Assembly (NCBI GenBank): GCA_014621425.1
Contig: JAANBB010000162.1
Span: 1-64,000, forward strand
Source of the DNA: Cylindrodendrum hubeiense
Taxonomy: Eukaryota > Ascomycota > Sordariomycetes > Hypocreales > Nectriaceae
Length of the DNA: 64,000 nucleotides
Direction: 5' to 3'
In this document: positions 1 to 12,098 of the stretch, in pieces
How the letters are laid out: each line of letters begins with the position of its first letter
Numbering within the stretch: the first letter of the stretch is position 1
Position numbers and translations under genes: made by a program
Notes under the pieces: generated by a model
The model's database searches: none
The model's input: only the letters and a program-made list of their open reading frames with translations
Told to the model about the DNA's origin: nothing

Positions 1-578
1 TCACCCGGCACGGCCAATCACGACGCGAGCGCATCCCACACCGTCCTCGCAGCATCGCATCTCCGGGGGCCCTGGGAGTCACCCGCCGGCGCCATCCATC
101 CACTTCCACAGCCCATTGTGCAGTTCGCAGGCCATCAATGCGCCCCTCGATTCGCTGCTTTTCGGCGCGTGGAGTATCCATCTCAAGCCATTCGAGCCGT
201 TGGAGCTCTGGTATCTGCAGGGCCATGCTGTGCACTGGTCGAGCTGTTGCTCCTCCCACCGGCCCCAACAGAAGCCATGATGACTGTGACCCGGTGGTGG
301 ATACGTCTCCAGGCAGCCACGCGAGCTATGGCTCATCCGTCCCCAGACTCACCAAAGAACCATTATCCGGTCATCACAAGGGCCACCCAATCGACTCAAT
401 CGACTCAAACGGAGTTGGTAATAATAATATGTGACTTGACTGAAAATGACAGTTGACAGTGCACCTTTGAATGCAATCCTACTCTGGTTAAAATATGGTT
501 AAAATGATCAATCACCGTACACATCCTTGGATATCAAGTGCTTCTCTTTCCTCGGCCCCGGGCCGTGTCCCATGGCAA
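1..578. other. Intergenic, no gene seen
   Basis: This is the 3' flank of the PQ-loop gene that ends at 579. Short open frames overlap on both strands with no recognisable motif, and none looks like a real gene. The stretch around 480-510 is AT-rich and may hold the 3' end signals of the neighbour. Nothing else is supported. Confidence 0.6.
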
Positions 579-1852
579 TCACTCCCGGGTTGAGTCATAA
601 TTTCGGTGGGGGTTGCCAATGCCTCCTGGTCTCAACAATGGCTGGTTCTCTCTCTCAATCGCCCGTTCCTCACGTTCCTGGATGTCATCCAGGTCCTCCT
701 CAGTCTCTGCATAGAGTTCCGGGTGACCCGTAAACGGTCCAGGCAGGCCACGCTCCCAGCCCTCCGAGTAGGTCCGGCTGGCCGAAGGCCTCCGAGGCAT
801 GCTAGAGTAGTGAACTGGTGACTGCGGGATAGCGTTTGCAAATCCGTTGGTGTGGGTGTCCTGTCGGCGAGCAGCAAGCTCATAGTACACGCCCATGCTC
901 AGCACTGAGCCCTGCATCATGGCCGTGATCAGATAGATGACCCAGGTACTCCATCCTTCCCACCCCAATCGAGTGAACAAGCTTGCAGCGAACAAGAAGC
1001 CGCCGGGGGTCTGGATGCACATCATGGGAATGCTCAAACTTCCCACGTGCTTCAGATGGTAAGTCATCCAGATTTGCGGCATGTATTGCACTGCCGCGAG
1101 AGCTGTGGCCATGATGCCAAGGAAGTTTGCCCAGAAGACGAGGTGGTCAGGGAGCGCAATGAAAAATACTCCCGTGAGAATGATGACAATCAGGCCGTGC
1201 AGGACGCAGACAAGGCCGACCATGACAGCCGTCTGCCACTTAGGCGCATCGCCACGAAGCTCCTCCGGGGGGACGGTCGCCTGCCTATAACGGAAGAAGA
1301 TCAAGAAGAGCACAAGACTGTGACCAGGTTAGCCAGACATCCAAATGAGCCACTGAGGTGTGGGGAGGCCGCGTACATCAGACTGAAGCAGACCCATTGG
1401 GCGCCGAGCTGGAAAACACCAAGCAATCCGGCAGTGCATTCATAGGCGCCGAGTTCCTTGCAACAGCCGATGGCAACACGCGACGGCGGGACGGTTAGGA
1501 TGTTGGCGAAGCCGGCAGTGGCGGAAGTAGTGCCGAGGAGGACGAAGTAGGGAGAGATGCCCTCAGACGTAGCCCGCGAGATGATGCGGTAGTGTTGGGG
1601 AAGGTAAGAGACAAGAATGCCGATCAAGAGGATTCTGCAAGACGGTCAATATTCATCTCATTTAGTTGGAGAGCAGGTCTGGCTGCAGCTGGGCGCATCG
1701 TACATGGAAACGATGAGCTCAAGGTACGAGGGCGCCTTGAGCTGCTCGCATCGGTCGTCGGTGGCGAAGACGTCCATACTTGCGGATGTCATGGGAATTG
1801 GGCAGGGCGCAGTTTTGAACAAAGTGGATGCTGCGGCTCTGCTCAAGGTCAA
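579..1852 (-). CDS. PQ-loop repeat membrane protein
   Basis: Three exons: 1852-1704, 1634-1377 and 1317-579, joined by GT-AG introns of 69 and 59 bp, giving 381 aa. The second splice creates the hydrophobic run FSLILVLFLIFF, which supports the model. There are two PQ-loop motifs, LPQHYRI near residue 62 and MPQIWMTY near residue 235. They sit among about seven hydrophobic segments, as in the PQ-loop/cystinosin-SWEET superfamily, whose members are transporters or scramblase-related proteins of endomembranes. The hydrophilic C-terminal tail (from about residue 300) holds an acidic stretch and an Arg/Glu-rich stretch. The substrate cannot be told from sequence. The ATG at 1852 is the first in frame; the one 20 codons further in is an alternative. 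The family call is firm, the exact role unknown. Confidence 0.85.
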
Positions 1853-3053
1853 GAGGGATCGTCGAGAATCACGAGATTAGGGACTCAGGGGCCCCAACTT
1901 GGGTGTGGGTAAGAAAGAAGAAGTGCGAGAACGGCGCGTGCTGGGAGGGAGGGTGACGTATGTTGCGTGTGGGGAAAGGATTGGCGAGGCTGTCGCGAGA
2001 GCGGCGACACGGACGCTGGAGAGGCGGCGGTGGCAAGTAGTGGCCGGGAGGCTGAGAGAGACGATGCCGCAATCAGCAACAGAGAATCAAGCAGGACAAG
2101 GAGGTAATCATGGTGATGATATACGAGCCTGGCTATAGTGGGTGCGAGCGTGAGCCTGTGTTGTTTGGCTGCGGAGAACGGTGGTGAGGGTGATGAGTGA
2201 GAGTCGAGAGGGAAGCTGGGCAGGCAACCCACTGTAGCTTGGGGGGGCATCCGCCATTCATTGGCCATGCGACCGGGAAGTCGGCTTTGGTCAGCCCGCC
2301 AAGCCACCAGCGCTTGGACGAGCCAGCACAGGTATTCTAGACGGCTTCGGACGGAGCAGCAGGTCCTGTGCATTTGTGACAATGCCGCCACACGTCCTGC
2401 GTGGGGGGTTTAGCAAATTACATGAAATGACAGGTATTAATCTCCCCTTAATATGCATGATATCAACTGCCGTGATCGCGATATGACGGCAGCCTCGGGA
2501 AACACACGCCTCTCGTTTGAATGCGTCAGAGAGCAGGTACCGTCCCGCTGCAGTTTCAGCGGAGGGATACCTCGGTCCCCTCTGTAACGCGCTGGGCCTA
2601 GGTGAACAGGTGGGCAGCCTCCCCTCGTTTTAGCGGGCATGTGGGTGGGTGCTGCATCATTGCACAGGCACCCGCTCCCCCAAGTTTGCTCCCCTGTGCC
2701 TAAACCATGTCTTAGCGTCCCCATCCATGACGTCGCTGGGATACGAAGCTGGATGCGATACGGCATGATCATCCTCACAAGCCCGCATCGGGGGGGCTGG
2801 ATACGCGGGACATGGCTAGATTAAGAGATATACGACATGGTAATTTCAGCGACAATGCTACCTCTTCATTATCCGTATCCAAATAGCTGCTCATCAAACC
2901 CGCGGGCGCGTCTCTGCCAGAACGACTGGCTTGGCTGAACCCACGCACAGATGGACCGTCCAAGCTAGAGCTAGAGCCAGGTCTAGCCGCACTCGACCCA
3001 AAAGTTCTCCTCCACTCGCAACGCACATCACCATCCCAACCTCGCATCGCATC
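1853..3053. promoter_or_regulatory. Shared upstream region of two divergent genes
   Basis: About 1.2 kb separates the start of the PQ-loop gene (-) from that of the WD40 gene (+), so both promoters should lie here. Open frames on the minus strand (1885-2391 and 2437-2778) are rich in Ser, Pro and Arg and show no domain. I see no RNA gene and no clear repeat. Confidence 0.5.
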
Positions 3054-4457
3054 ATGGATGACCCTGACCACGACCGCCCTGCCGACCCCAGCGCCAATGT
3101 CCAGCTCGCCATCCGCGGTGCCTTCTCGGATGAACAACCGGAAGAGCAGCATCAAAGCGCCCCCGCCGTCCAACTGCTGGCCGACCATGCCATCCCTCGG
3201 ACGAGCCATGATGCGCCGGACCATGACATCAACTCCACCACCACCACGGTGAAAAGCACGACGGTGAAAAGCACCATTCCACGAGAGTTTTACACTTCCG
3301 CCCAATGGACCGCCGACGGGACATCCCTCGTCGCATCCACCTCCTACAACTCCATCTCCACCTTCGTCCTCCCCAGCGACCTCCTCGACCCATCGTCCAG
3401 GCCGCGCAGCCTCGCTCCCCAGTCCAGAGTCCTCCTCCCCGAACCGACGCAGACCATCCTCCCGGCGCCCTACTTCTCCCTCACCGAGCCCACCTCTCAG
3501 ACCGTCCTCGTCGGCTGCCGCGACCACCCCATCCACCTCTATCACCTCTTCCCCAGCGACGATGCGCCCGCCAAGCCACTGGCATCCTACAAGCTCATCC
3601 GCCACGAGACAGAAGCGTACATTACGCCGTCGTCGATGCTGTGGGAGCACCCCGGAACGCACTTCCTTTGCGGCTCTACGAACCGACTCGACTACTTTGA
3701 CATGTCGCGCCACGGCTCGGATGGCCCACTGCTCACCATCCCGACGATTCCCTCCAAGCGACACATCGCCAAGGGCAGCGGTGTCGGGATGAAGGGCACT
3801 GTAGCGGCCCTTGCCGCATCTCCCAAGGATGCCAACGGCGGCTCCGTTGTAGCTGCGGGCATGTGGACACGATGGATCGGGTTATACGACCTTCATCGTA
3901 CTGACAAAGCCGTAGCTAACTGGTCCGTCTCCAACACGGACGACATGGACGGCGCAGCGGAAATCGGCGGGCAAGGTATAATCCAGGTACGATGGAGCCC
4001 TTGTGGCCGATATCTAATTGTCAACGAGCGACAGTCCACGGGGCTCCTCGTTTATGACATCCGCGGCTCGGGCAGGCTCCTCAGCGTCCTCAAAGGTCGT
4101 GACGCCGCGACCCAGCAGAAGCTTACCTGCGACGTCTTCCAAGGCAGCCAGCAGGGCGGCGAGTCGTCGTTCTTCGAGGTCTGGGCCGGGTCTAAAGATG
4201 GCTCCGTCGTAGTGTGGGAGGACGTCGGCAGTACCTTTGGTATCGTAGAGCCGACATGGGACTGGAAAGCTCATGAGTCACCCGTAGGCAGCACCATCCT
4301 TCACTCGAGCGGTTCGGTCGTGGCGACATGCTCTGGGGGGTGGGGAACCCCATCAGTGAAGGAGATTGACGATGACTTTGGCGAGGCCAAGGCTCTCTCC
4401 AATGCCCAGAGGGTCTTTGACGAGTCTGGGCTCAAGATCTGGTCCATTGGGAGCTGA
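3054..4457 (+). CDS. WD40 protein of the WRAP53/TCAB1-Swt21 family
   Basis: A single open exon of 467 aa. The chosen ATG at 3054 begins MDDPDHD; the frame stays open upstream to about 2931, but without an ATG. After a charged N-terminal 70 residues, the protein has a beta-propeller. Recognisable blades include FYTSAQWTADGTSLVAST, the segment ending IQVRWSPCGRYLIVNER and a blade with AGSKDGSVVVWED. The order of blades, the opening FYTSAQW and the closing LKIWSI tail resemble fungal homologues of human WRAP53 (TCAB1, Cajal-body RNA and telomerase assembly) and yeast Swt21 (linked to pre-mRNA splicing). By homology it would act in the nucleus on small RNPs; that is inference. Intron loss is usual for this family in filamentous fungi, as far as I recall. 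Confidence 0.8.
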   Translation: MDDPDHDRPADPSANVQLAIRGAFSDEQPEEQHQSAPAVQLLADHAIPRTSHDAPDHDINSTTTTVKSTTVKSTIPREFYTSAQWTADGTSLVASTSYNSISTFVLPSDLLDPSSRPRSLAPQSRVLLPEPTQTILPAPYFSLTEPTSQTVLVGCRDHPIHLYHLFPSDDAPAKPLASYKLIRHETEAYITPSSMLWEHPGTHFLCGSTNRLDYFDMSRHGSDGPLLTIPTIPSKRHIAKGSGVGMKGTVAALAASPKDANGGSVVAAGMWTRWIGLYDLHRTDKAVANWSVSNTDDMDGAAEIGGQGIIQVRWSPCGRYLIVNERQSTGLLVYDIRGSGRLLSVLKGRDAATQQKLTCDVFQGSQQGGESSFFEVWAGSKDGSVVVWEDVGSTFGIVEPTWDWKAHESPVGSTILHSSGSVVATCSGGWGTPSVKEIDDDFGEAKALSNAQRVFDESGLKIWSIGS

Positions 4458-5207
4458 TCCCACCTCTATCTCCATCCACCCTCCTACATGTAAAGCTCTC
4501 CAGGTTTTCCTATTATAGATGATACCCCTCTAAGCCCCAGGGCCTACCTGGACTTTGGCACTGACATGGACAACCCATCTTGGCTTTGAATTATTCACTA
4601 CAGCTGAGAAGGGTTCCTTACGAACCGTCCGCCTACTACACGTTGCCACTCAAAAGAAGTATAGTATTTCTTAAAGAACTACGATGCGTGGTTTAGGTAG
4701 CAACTGGCTGCTATCTGCACGGCAAGACAAAAACGTGTTTACGTGAATAGAAATTTGCTGTCAGATTACGTCTCAATTGATCTCTTCCCCGTATGAATAT
4801 ACATATGTATGATCCATAGTGGTGTTCATCTATCCATAGCACACGAACTAGATGACAGAATAGATAGCTAGAAGCTGTTGTTCTATATACGATTAATCTA
4901 CCTTGGTATTTACTACACCATCTTGTAAATCCCGACCGTGTGGTCATGTCTCCTCCACGATTATCAGGCCGATTTCAATCGACTAATCTATCCACTCTCC
5001 GATCGATGATGATCCAAATATGCTGTGCAGGCTACATGCTTATTAGTGCCCTGCCGGAAGATCTCTAAACACGAAACTCCGCTTCGGATATCGACCCAAC
5101 CCAAAAACGCCATTAGAATCCAAATCAAACGTCATCTCACAGGTACATTTCCTCAAGCATGTCCTTTTTAGACCACCTTGTTCCCCCCTCGTACAATCAT
5201 GATTCTC
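4458..5207. other. Convergent intergenic region, 3' flanks
   Basis: 750 bp between two genes pointing at each other. It is fairly AT-rich at 4600-4950 and probably carries both 3' untranslated regions. No open frame with coding character and no repeat was found. Confidence 0.5.
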
Positions 5208-6722
5208 CTAGAGCCAGCTTGGACCCCGGTTCTGCTGCCACAACGGTCCTCCGCCACCTCCGCGGGGACCTGGATAAACACTTGTAGGGCTATCGAGACT
5301 ACTGGCGGGCGCTGTGGTCGGCCTCGATGACTCCTCGCCGATTGGGCCTAATCCAGAGCCGAAGCCATGGGAGTAGTCGTCAATTTCCCGACTATTGCGA
5401 GTTTCCCGTGTCAGGGGCACCTCGTCTTGATCCATCTGGTGCGAGGAATTGCCGGCAGCCATACCGCCACCTGCAGCTGAGCCAGCACCATATCCGTAGG
5501 GGTAGTCTGACTGGTACGGGTCGGATCTATAATCCTCGTCTGACTCGGTCACTGGGGTAATAGTCCCGCCGCGTGCGACAGGCCTTGGCGGCGGTGGGTG
5601 GTTTTCGTACACCTCCTGCATAGGTAGTAGTGGCTGGATGTTGCCACTGCTTTCGGATCCGGGCCTGTATGTAATTAGCATGGTTCTTTGGTCCTGTTCA
5701 CTTCGCCTGAACGGTGTTTGATTGTTGACATACTGTGGTTTCTGGTTCAGGCCAGCGCCCTTGCCCTTCTTGCGTTTCCACAACCAGATGCCGAGGAAGA
5801 TAAAAGCAACCAATGCGGCAACGCCGCTGATAGTACCGCCAATGATTGCGCCGGTGTTCTTGGAGCCGTTATTGTCGCCATCAGTATCAGGTGCAGAAGC
5901 TGTGGTTGTCGAGGACGAGGAACCATCGCCGGACTCGGTGGGTGAGCTCCCATCGGTCTCCGTGCTTTCACTTGCAGTGGATGAAGTTTCGGAAGCGCTC
6001 AGAGTCGAGGATTCCGTACTAGATGTCTTGGTGTTTGTCTTCGTCTTTGTGGAAGCTGTTTCGGTAGTTGACGTTTCAGTGGCTGACTTCGAGGAGCGTG
6101 TGCGCGATGAAGTCGACTTCTTGGTAGTTGATCGGGCGGTAGACTCGGAGGATTCCGCAGTCGTGGTGGCTGTTACGGGTAGGGTCGAAAGGTCGATCGA
6201 CGACTTTCCTGAAGCAGTTACAGCGACGGTCGTCGCCATTCCGGAAATGGAGCCGCATCCATACTGAGAGTATCCTCCTTCGAAACTGTTCTTGTAACAG
6301 AGATCGGATCCTTGGCAGGTATAGACGTAGGGGTTGACCTCCGACTGCGCCCCGCTATTCGAGTCGACACAGCCCGTGTAGACGCCTTGAGTGCAAGAGC
6401 CGCCATCAGGACAACAGCCGACAGCACCGGCGTCGACGTCAATAACGCAATGGGATCCGGCAGAGCAGGTGGCTGGCAGTGCGGGATCGCCTCCTATGTA
6501 ACCACAAACGGTGTTGTACGCCCGGCGGTTCAGCAGGTCGTCGAGGCCGCCGGGGGCGGCAGTTGCGGCGACAGGCCAGGGCAGGACATTGAGTTGGTGG
6601 TAATCGACGGTCTTTGTCGGCTGGGGCAGCGCGTATGGATATGCAGTTGCGAGGTGGATGATGTTGGAGAGGATGATGAAGGCGGCGGGCGGCAAGCGCA
6701 CCATTCGGTTGGCGGGGGACAT
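5208..6722 (-). CDS. Single-pass surface glycoprotein, Mid2/WSC-sensor-like
   Basis: Intronless, 504 aa. The first in-frame ATG is at 6722. In order: a signal peptide (hydrophobic LPPAAFIILSNIIHLATA, residues about 9-26); a Cys-rich ectodomain (about 65-160) with the CCPDGGSC pattern found in many fungal surface proteins; a long Ser/Thr stalk (about 165-290) rich in SSTS-type runs, likely O-mannosylated; one membrane helix (IIGGTISGVAALVAFIFLGI, about 293-315) followed at once by basic KRKKGK; and a cytoplasmic tail of about 185 residues rich in Pro, Gly and Tyr. This layout is that of cell-wall stress sensors such as Mid2/WSC, but the ectodomain is not a canonical WSC domain, so the signalling role is inferred. 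Confidence 0.7.
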   Translation of the reverse strand: MSPANRMVRLPPAAFIILSNIIHLATAYPYALPQPTKTVDYHQLNVLPWPVAATAAPGGLDDLLNRRAYNTVCGYIGGDPALPATCSAGSHCVIDVDAGAVGCCPDGGSCTQGVYTGCVDSNSGAQSEVNPYVYTCQGSDLCYKNSFEGGYSQYGCGSISGMATTVAVTASGKSSIDLSTLPVTATTTAESSESTARSTTKKSTSSRTRSSKSATETSTTETASTKTKTNTKTSSTESSTLSASETSSTASESTETDGSSPTESGDGSSSSTTTASAPDTDGDNNGSKNTGAIIGGTISGVAALVAFIFLGIWLWKRKKGKGAGLNQKPQYVNNQTPFRRSEQDQRTMLITYRPGSESSGNIQPLLPMQEVYENHPPPPRPVARGGTITPVTESDEDYRSDPYQSDYPYGYGAGSAAGGGMAAGNSSHQMDQDEVPLTRETRNSREIDDYSHGFGSGLGPIGEESSRPTTAPASSLDSPTSVYPGPRGGGGGPLWQQNRGPSWL

Positions 6723-9013
6723 GGCAGAAAGAGTCGTCGATTGTCTCACTCAAACATGGTCCGTTGACGAGCGAGCTTTGGTGGGATGGAGCGAGGGGGT
6801 CGGTGGTTGATGCAACGAAAGCAGTGCCGGCCAAGTACAAAGTTTGCGACTCGGTCAATTAAGGATGCTGGAGGACGGAACCGGCGATGGATGGCGCGCA
6901 AAGGAAAAATTAACAAGATTTGGAGGGAACAAAAGAGAGGGAGAGGGAGAGAAGAGAGAGGAAGTAGAGCAGGGCGGAGAACAGGGCGAAGAACAGGGTC
7001 GTGACACGGCAACGAGGGCCTGGAAATAGCCCAGATTTACGAGGGACCTGGGCCTAGGGCGGCAGGAGCAAGCATGAGCTGGGGCGCCGAATGCGCATGG
7101 GTCGAAGCCAGGGCCTACAGTAGTTGGGGAGTGAGCGTGAGAGTGAGAGTGACGGAGGGCGTAGGAGGGCGTAGGAGGGCGTAGGACAGCGCGGGGCGCT
7201 GGTTGGGTGTGGGTTGGTGCGGGTTGGCTGGTGTGGGTTGGCCGGCGTGGGCTGGCGTTGCTAGGCAAAGAAAAAAGGCTGGCGACAGATTCAGGACCCT
7301 GCCACCTGGCCCTTAGCGCGTTAGGTGCTACAGGTCCGACGGCCCATGGCCCAGTGAGCGAGCGGCAGCCACGCCTGGGGATAGGGCCAGGGACCGGGGG
7401 CGGCAAGGAGATGGGCGATGTGGGCGGCCTGGCGAGGGTGGACGAGGATTGACGAGGATGGACGGGGATGCGCTGTAAGTGTTGGCAGCCGATGGCGTAG
7501 CGCTACTGTACGCTGTATATCGTAGCGGCACCGGGCGCCGGGGGAGGTTGGGCGTGCGCAGGGTGGCGGGCAGGGTTGGCCAACGGGCTAGCAGGGCACA
7601 GAGGCGGCGGGGGGCTGGGCGGAGGCTTCGCGCGCTGCAGAGAAGACGGCCCCGGGTGGGTGGTGATGCTGGCGATCAGGCCGATGCGAGCATGGAAGAA
7701 GCATGGAAGGAAGACGCACAAGGGGGCCAGCATTGATGGGTACATGTCGCGAGGAATTGGACGTGTGTCAAAACAATGAAATCAACATGGCCCGGGGTGG
7801 TAGACTCAGACACGAGGGAACAGCGGCCCACGCGGGCGGGTAACAGAAGTTAGTTACAGAACCCTCAGACCGGAATTGGAACATGAAACCAAACCAGCTT
7901 GGGCCCAATGGCATGAAACTTGTCATGAGGTTTCTGTAGCGCCGGCCCGCGCTGAGCCCCGACTCAATGAGTTTGGTGTCGCCCTCAGAACGGTCGGAGG
8001 AGCCGGAGCTTCAATTGGGCTTCAATTTCAGTCCACGTCGCGGCCGTGGGTCGTCGTCGTCGTCGTCCAGCTCATCTCGCAGTCAGTCCGCCGTTGCTTG
8101 GGGATGCGCTTGACGCCATCTAGAGGCCATCTTGCGGCCATCTACAGTCAACAGTCAACAATCAACAATCCCCATCGCTGTCTCGCCTGCATGTCTCGGT
8201 CGCTTCTGCACGTCTCGTCATCTTGCTTTTGGGCTCGGCCACGTCGGCATACGACTCTCCCCCGTCCTCGGCCAGTTACAGCAGCGAGTGGTTGCTGCAC
8301 CGATCTGTCACGCAGCTCATGCACCACACGTACCACATGCAAACACCACACAGTACACCATACCACCGTTTCGTAGCCACGCATCAAGTCCATCAAGTCC
8401 CTCCTCTCACACGAGCCTTGGCGATGCCCACTCGCCCCTAGCAACGTTGCGACGTCGTCTGATGTTGGTGGTCTGCCCGCAAACACTGTACGTCCACACC
8501 GGTTCTTGCGACAACAAAACAGTGCGCATTGCTCTGCAGATCCATCCGCTCCGCCGTCCTAGCTCGGGGCAGTGCGCTTCTAAATCGGGATCCTGACACC
8601 CACTTCTGACGAGCTTAGGTCATCTCCACCCATAAATGTCCGCATTATGACGGAAGTCCTCACACCATTGGGATAAAAAGATCCGTTGAAGAAAAAAAGT
8701 TATTTCTTTATCTAGCCGAAGAGTTTCCTTAATCTGAACCCTTTCTCTATCTGTAATGTAATCCGCCATCGCTTATCCCACAAGTCTATATGCAACCAGT
8801 CCAAATCACCAACTCTGGCTTGGAATTCATCCATTCCTTCCAGACTCAAAAGATAAACGCCACGCTGTCTCCAACCCACATGGGCTGGTCGCCATGTCTG
8901 CTGGAATCCTCTCGCGTACTCGCACAATGTGATTGATACCGAATACCCATCATATCCGCCTGCTATGTACAGTCCCATTAATGTCCCGTGTCCGCTCTCG
9001 TCCGCTCTCCCTC
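6723..9013. other. 2.3-kb intergenic region with simple repeats
   Basis: This is the upstream region of the surface glycoprotein gene and the 3' flank of the RTA1 gene. It holds a GA-rich tract (about 6925-6990), short tandem repeats at 7130-7260, and a C/T-biased zone at 8100-8450. Open frames are Pro/Arg/Ser/Ala-rich and overlap on both strands, as expected for low-complexity DNA. I see no gene. Confidence 0.55.
7130..7260. repeat. Cluster of short tandem repeats
   Basis: Three kinds of repeat lie end to end: GTGAGA units (7130-7150), three copies of a 10-bp GTAGGAGGGC unit (about 7158-7185), and imperfect copies of GTGGGTTGG (about 7205-7255). All are G-rich on the plus strand. Confidence 0.8.
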
Positions 9014-10204
9014 TTACACCATCAACTCGCGGTGGGAGTTAACGCTGCCGTGGGAGCCGTCATCGCGGATGTTCTCGTACATCTCGTACCCGCCGGTTGT
9101 GCTTGAGTGCTTGCTAGACTTGCCAGCCTTCTTGGCGGCCTTAAGATCCCGCTTGTCCTGCTTCTTCTGCTGCTTAAGCGCCTTCTTCTCCTTGCGGCTG
9201 AGTCGCGGGAAGTCGCTGTCAGGGCCTCGCAGAACCAGGCCGGGATGCATGGCGTTGAGGAGAACCAGAGCCAGCAGCATAGGGAAGGCATCCAGGCACA
9301 AAGCGTAGTCCTCGTGAGTCAGGATTGGGTTGCTAGTGTTCGCTCCGGGACTGAATTCGTAGAGGCGGAAGACAATTCGAACAATGACCAAGATCAACAC
9401 AGCCAACATGGTCCAGATCAGGTACTTGATCCGTCCCATGCCCGATCCCTCAAGCTGCAACAGTTGGCGGTAAAAGAAACCCGTCAGGACAACGAATATG
9501 AGGACAAATGCCAGCTGAACACCAACACCAGCCATGTAGAGCTTCTTGCCGATGTCGGCGAGGTTGGAGTCGTCATTGTTGGATAGTAGGATACCGCCGC
9601 CAGCCTGCACGATAAAGCAGACAACGTCCAGCCAGATGAAGAGGGTTCCCATTCTGATGGCCCGAACTCCCCAGATCTTCTTCTCGGGGATTCGGAAGTA
9701 AATCATGCGTGCAACTGTCATGTAGGCGAATGCGTTGATCCCTGTAAACCAGTCAGTTGGATGTCTTGATAGATTAAGAATTGAGTGCTTACATAGAGGG
9801 GCAAGCAAGAAGAAGAGCTGTCCCCAGATAGCATATTGGGTCTGCTGCTGGTTGCGACTGCCAAGGGTCTTGATAGTAAAACCAGCCAGCTCCCAAACAG
9901 CACCCATGATGACTACCCAACAGTATCGCTTTGATGAAGTTAGCAACCAATGCAAAGCGAATCCAAGACTGGAAGTTCAACATACCTTCTTGTAGATGAT
10001 GGCTTGCATGAGATGAATCATGCTGCTTATACCAAAGAGCACAGCAAAGGCGAGGTTGGCGCCAAAGCTCGGGTCAAAGGCATAGTTGGCATTGCAGGCG
10101 TCGATAGGGACGTAGCCATACTTGCCAGGCACGGCAGTGGTGCATGATGCCGTAGCCGAAGCGGCTGTCGTTGTTGCGCTTTCGGTTAACGTGGCGGTGG
10201 CCAT
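9014..10204 (-). CDS. RTA1-like lipid-translocating exporter family protein
   Basis: Three exons: 10204-9986, 9928-9793 and 9741-9014 (introns of 57 and 51 bp), 360 aa. The second splice gives LLAPLWINAFAYMTVARMI, matching the LAP-aromatic motif of RTA1 proteins. About seven hydrophobic helices follow a Thr/Ala-rich external N-terminus. Family hallmarks include YDFxPS-like YAFDPSFGAN near residue 42 and RIVFRLYEFSPG near residue 240. The C-terminal tail is strongly basic (KEKKALKQQKKQDKRDLKAAKK). RTA1-type proteins confer resistance to sterol-active compounds or bind sphingoid bases in yeast; the substrate here is unknown. The start fits the only ATG before the domain. Confidence 0.88.
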
Positions 10205-12098
10205 TGTGTGTGAGATGTGGTGTATTGGAGATGGTAGATGGAGTTCGTTGGGTGCTTGTAAGTCAACCAAGTAGTGCGTGTGTGTGAATGTGAATGTGAA
10301 AGTGTGTAGAAGAAGCTGTTGCTAGGCTGGAGATGAGATGAGATGCCCTGTTTGGATGCTGATGATACTTCTTCAGTGTGGGAATTCATGTCGGTCTTTA
10401 AGTAAATGCTTTTCTCAATTCACAAGGCTGAATTTTGATCAAATTCGCAATTCGGACGCTTTGTTGGGTTAACGATTGGCGATGGCTGTGCTTATTCTTC
10501 CCCCCTACGAGGCTCAGATTGTGACGTGGGGCATGAATTACACGTTTGCCAAGTCGTGGTTGGCTGGTTCGGTGCGACATCTTAGTGGCCCGTGGGAGGA
10601 TATAACGGTGCTCGCCAAAGCTATGCCAGATAGCTACTAGCGCTCAAGCGTCAGCCTCAAGCTGACCCGCCAGGATCTTCGCGACCCCATCAAACAAGAG
10701 TGAGCGTCGAATGAAATCCAATGGCGCGTCTAATTGATGCACATAAGTGACTTGGTAAAAGATGGTGCGTGTAAGGCTGTGCCTTGGCAGGGGGGATGGA
10801 ACAGCCGCCATGTCGGTACACTGTTGCTGGCTAGAGTGTCGGGGACAAGATTCATCTCGTTTCAGCCAGTAAGGGCTGAGCCAGGACCCTGTGAGTCTGG
10901 TGTTCCTGCTTTTTCGCGCATTCAATCTTCGTCAATTGGGCCGTCTCCCCTCTGTGGCTTGAGAATACGGGGTCTGCTTGCGTATTCCCTTCGCACAGCC
11001 ATGATCCGAGTTGACGTAGGCATGGCCGAAGCCCGTAAGCTGCATGTTCTAATCCACTCATTGTCCCAGGCAACTTTAGTAGCCCCGCACATGGCGACAG
11101 ACCTGGATAAGATTGAAGCATTCAGTACTACCGTTGCTGGTTCTCGCTCGCCGGGCTGGGACGTGTTGAGTGTCGTCGTTCGGAGGTTTCCTAATGGGGT
11201 AGCTGACGCGCCACTACTGATTGATCTGCGGGACGCTGTTGCGATGACGATGCGCTGCAGAGCTGGTGCTTACTCCCCAGGCAAGGATTGGCTACGCTTG
11301 CCAGTCGTTGCAGCAGACGATGTGTCAGTGATGGGAAAACAAATGAACGTCGGCAACATGTCCCGATATTGCTGGGCAGGGTAGGGATTGAATTAACTGC
11401 AGAGCCATTGATTATTATCGTTCTCGTGATTCTCCTGAGTGCAGGCAATCTGTGCATCATTTTAACATTCGACCATACAGTCATGCAGAGGCAGTTTATA
11501 AGCTCATGCGTTTTTACCATGTCCGTCCAAAGATGAATAATTTTGTTTTTGCTTCAGGGTAGCATGTACTCCATGCTAAGATCGACAACTTAGATTAGGC
11601 GACGATCTTATATTTAGCATTAGTCGGTGCTCAACCTATGCGGGGTGGGATACGCGCAGTGTCATAATGACTTGTCTCGTTCCCAACCGCAGCCGTTAAT
11701 GAAGATGGAGTCTCGAATTAAATTATGTGGTTTATGGCTCACGTACTCGGGAAATATTGTGGATCCCGGGTTTATCATAATTGTGAGGAAGGTTTGTTGC
11801 TGATATTTCTCTTAGACTATCAATTACATTTCGACAACACCCAGACGACCGATACAATAATCACCAGAGGAGAGCCCAACTCTTATCCACAGAGCTTGCG
11901 CACGACATCATGGAAACTAGACATTTCTGCCGAAAAATAGCCGAAAATGGGATGTGTAACAGGAGACTGGTTCCGCCTGCTCAGCCTCATGAGGTTGGAT
12001 GGCGATCATGCACAATTTCCTATCAATAGCCCCTCCTCCGTGCTAAACTTTCATCAACCCCAAAAAGTCATTGATACCAACTCAAATTCACTCAAACT
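10205..12098. other. 1.9-kb intergenic region before the NLR gene
   Basis: This lies between two divergent genes. Base composition becomes more AT-rich towards 11.5-12.0 kb. A 216-codon open frame at 10734-11384 (+) shows no domain and no coding-like periodicity that I can see. No mobile element ends were recognised. Confidence 0.45.

Noticed and set aside
2775..3764. 329-codon open frame (-)
   Set aside because: Antisense shadow of the WD40 gene; rich in Gly, Arg and Val as expected for such shadows.
10734..11384. 216-codon open frame (+)
   Set aside because: No recognisable motif or coding-like pattern, and no plausible exon partners.
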